A stretch of DNA of 6,482 nucleotides. It comes from Candidatus Latescibacterota bacterium (GTDB taxonomy: Bacteria; Latescibacterota; MVCY01). The stretch lies in the NCBI GenBank assembly GCA_030669445.1, contig DAOVDP010000070.1:1-6482 (forward strand), written 5' to 3'. Positions 6,387-6,482 of this stretch are shown here, piece after piece. Each line of letters starts with the position of its first letter. Positions within the stretch are counted from its first letter, which is position 1. The translations under genes were made by a program, and so were the position numbers. Below the pieces are notes generated by a model that worked only from the letters and a program-made list of their open reading frames with translations, had not been told where the DNA came from and made no database searches.

Positions 6387-6482
6387 ATGTCCTCGCTGGA
6401 GATCAGGAAATATCCCGATCCGGTTTTAAGAAGGAGTTCTGCTGCAGTAGAAGTAGAAGAACTCAACGATTCGCTGCGAAAT
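6387..6482 (+). CDS. def: peptide deformylase, N-terminal fragment (window ends inside the gene)
   Basis: Peptide deformylase removes the formyl group from the N-terminal Met of new proteins, an essential cytoplasmic step. Thirty-two codons are visible. The opening MSSLEIRKYPDPVLRRSS, followed by a Val/Glu-rich helix start, is the characteristic N-terminus of this family (I-R-x-Y-P-D-P-V-L-R). The metal-binding motifs (GxGLAAPQ, EGCLS, HExDH) lie beyond the window, so activity cannot be judged. GGGAG at 6373-6377 lies 9 bases before the ATG. A strong promoter at 6267-6295 suggests this gene begins its own transcript. Confidence 0.9.
   Translation, partial: MSSLEIRKYPDPVLRRSSAAVEVEELNDSLRN

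Noticed and set aside
1..6482. An alternative genetic code with TGA as Trp, since no confident gene ends in TGA.
   Set aside because: The large genes encode their many tryptophans with TGG and contain no in-frame TGA; only four complete stops are visible, too few to mean anything.

Overview
The window carries five genes, all on the + strand, from what looks like a Gram-negative (diderm) bacterium. The evidence for an outer membrane is a lipoprotein with a clear lipobox and a large secreted protein whose C-terminal third reads as an outer-membrane beta-barrel. Genes have strong GGAG-type ribosome binding sites, and every confidently called stop codon is TAA or TAG. I cannot name the lineage from the sequence alone. 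The gene content and spacing would suit an uncultivated, environmental diderm phylum, but that is inference.

Layout. (1) 1-1031: UDP-N-acetylglucosamine 2-epimerase (WecB type), cut at its 5' end by the window edge. (2) 1032-1482: a 450-base stretch with no confident gene. It holds gene-like remnants: a possible promoter, a good ribosome binding site, a frame broken by one TGA, and a second short frame ending at the next ribosome binding site. (3) 1483-1806: a small TRL-family lipoprotein. (4) 1807-1941: a short leader with overlapping inverted repeats that reach the next ribosome binding site. (5) 1942-4875: a 977-residue exported protein combining a gluzincin-type zinc peptidase domain (HEYTH plus a downstream Glu), a PD40/TolB-like beta-propeller and an outer-membrane barrel. 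(6) 4869-5030: an imperfect inverted-repeat element built on CACAGAGA(C) motifs, whose left end includes the last codons and stop of the preceding gene. (7) 5058-6206: an Eis-like GNAT acetyltransferase with a C-terminal sterol-carrier-like domain. (8) 6207-6386: an intergenic region with a near-consensus sigma-70 promoter. (9) 6387-6482: the start of peptide deformylase, cut by the window end.

How the genes work together. No single pathway links them. The epimerase supplies UDP-ManNAc for surface polysaccharide. The lipoprotein and the peptidase-propeller-barrel protein are both envelope proteins and adjacent, so they could be co-expressed, though the structured 135-base gap suggests separate translational control. 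The acetyltransferase and deformylase are cytoplasmic, and the deformylase appears to have its own promoter. The most unusual items are the three-part peptidase-propeller-barrel protein, the inverted-repeat element that supplies its stop codon, and the broken small gene around 1155-1477.
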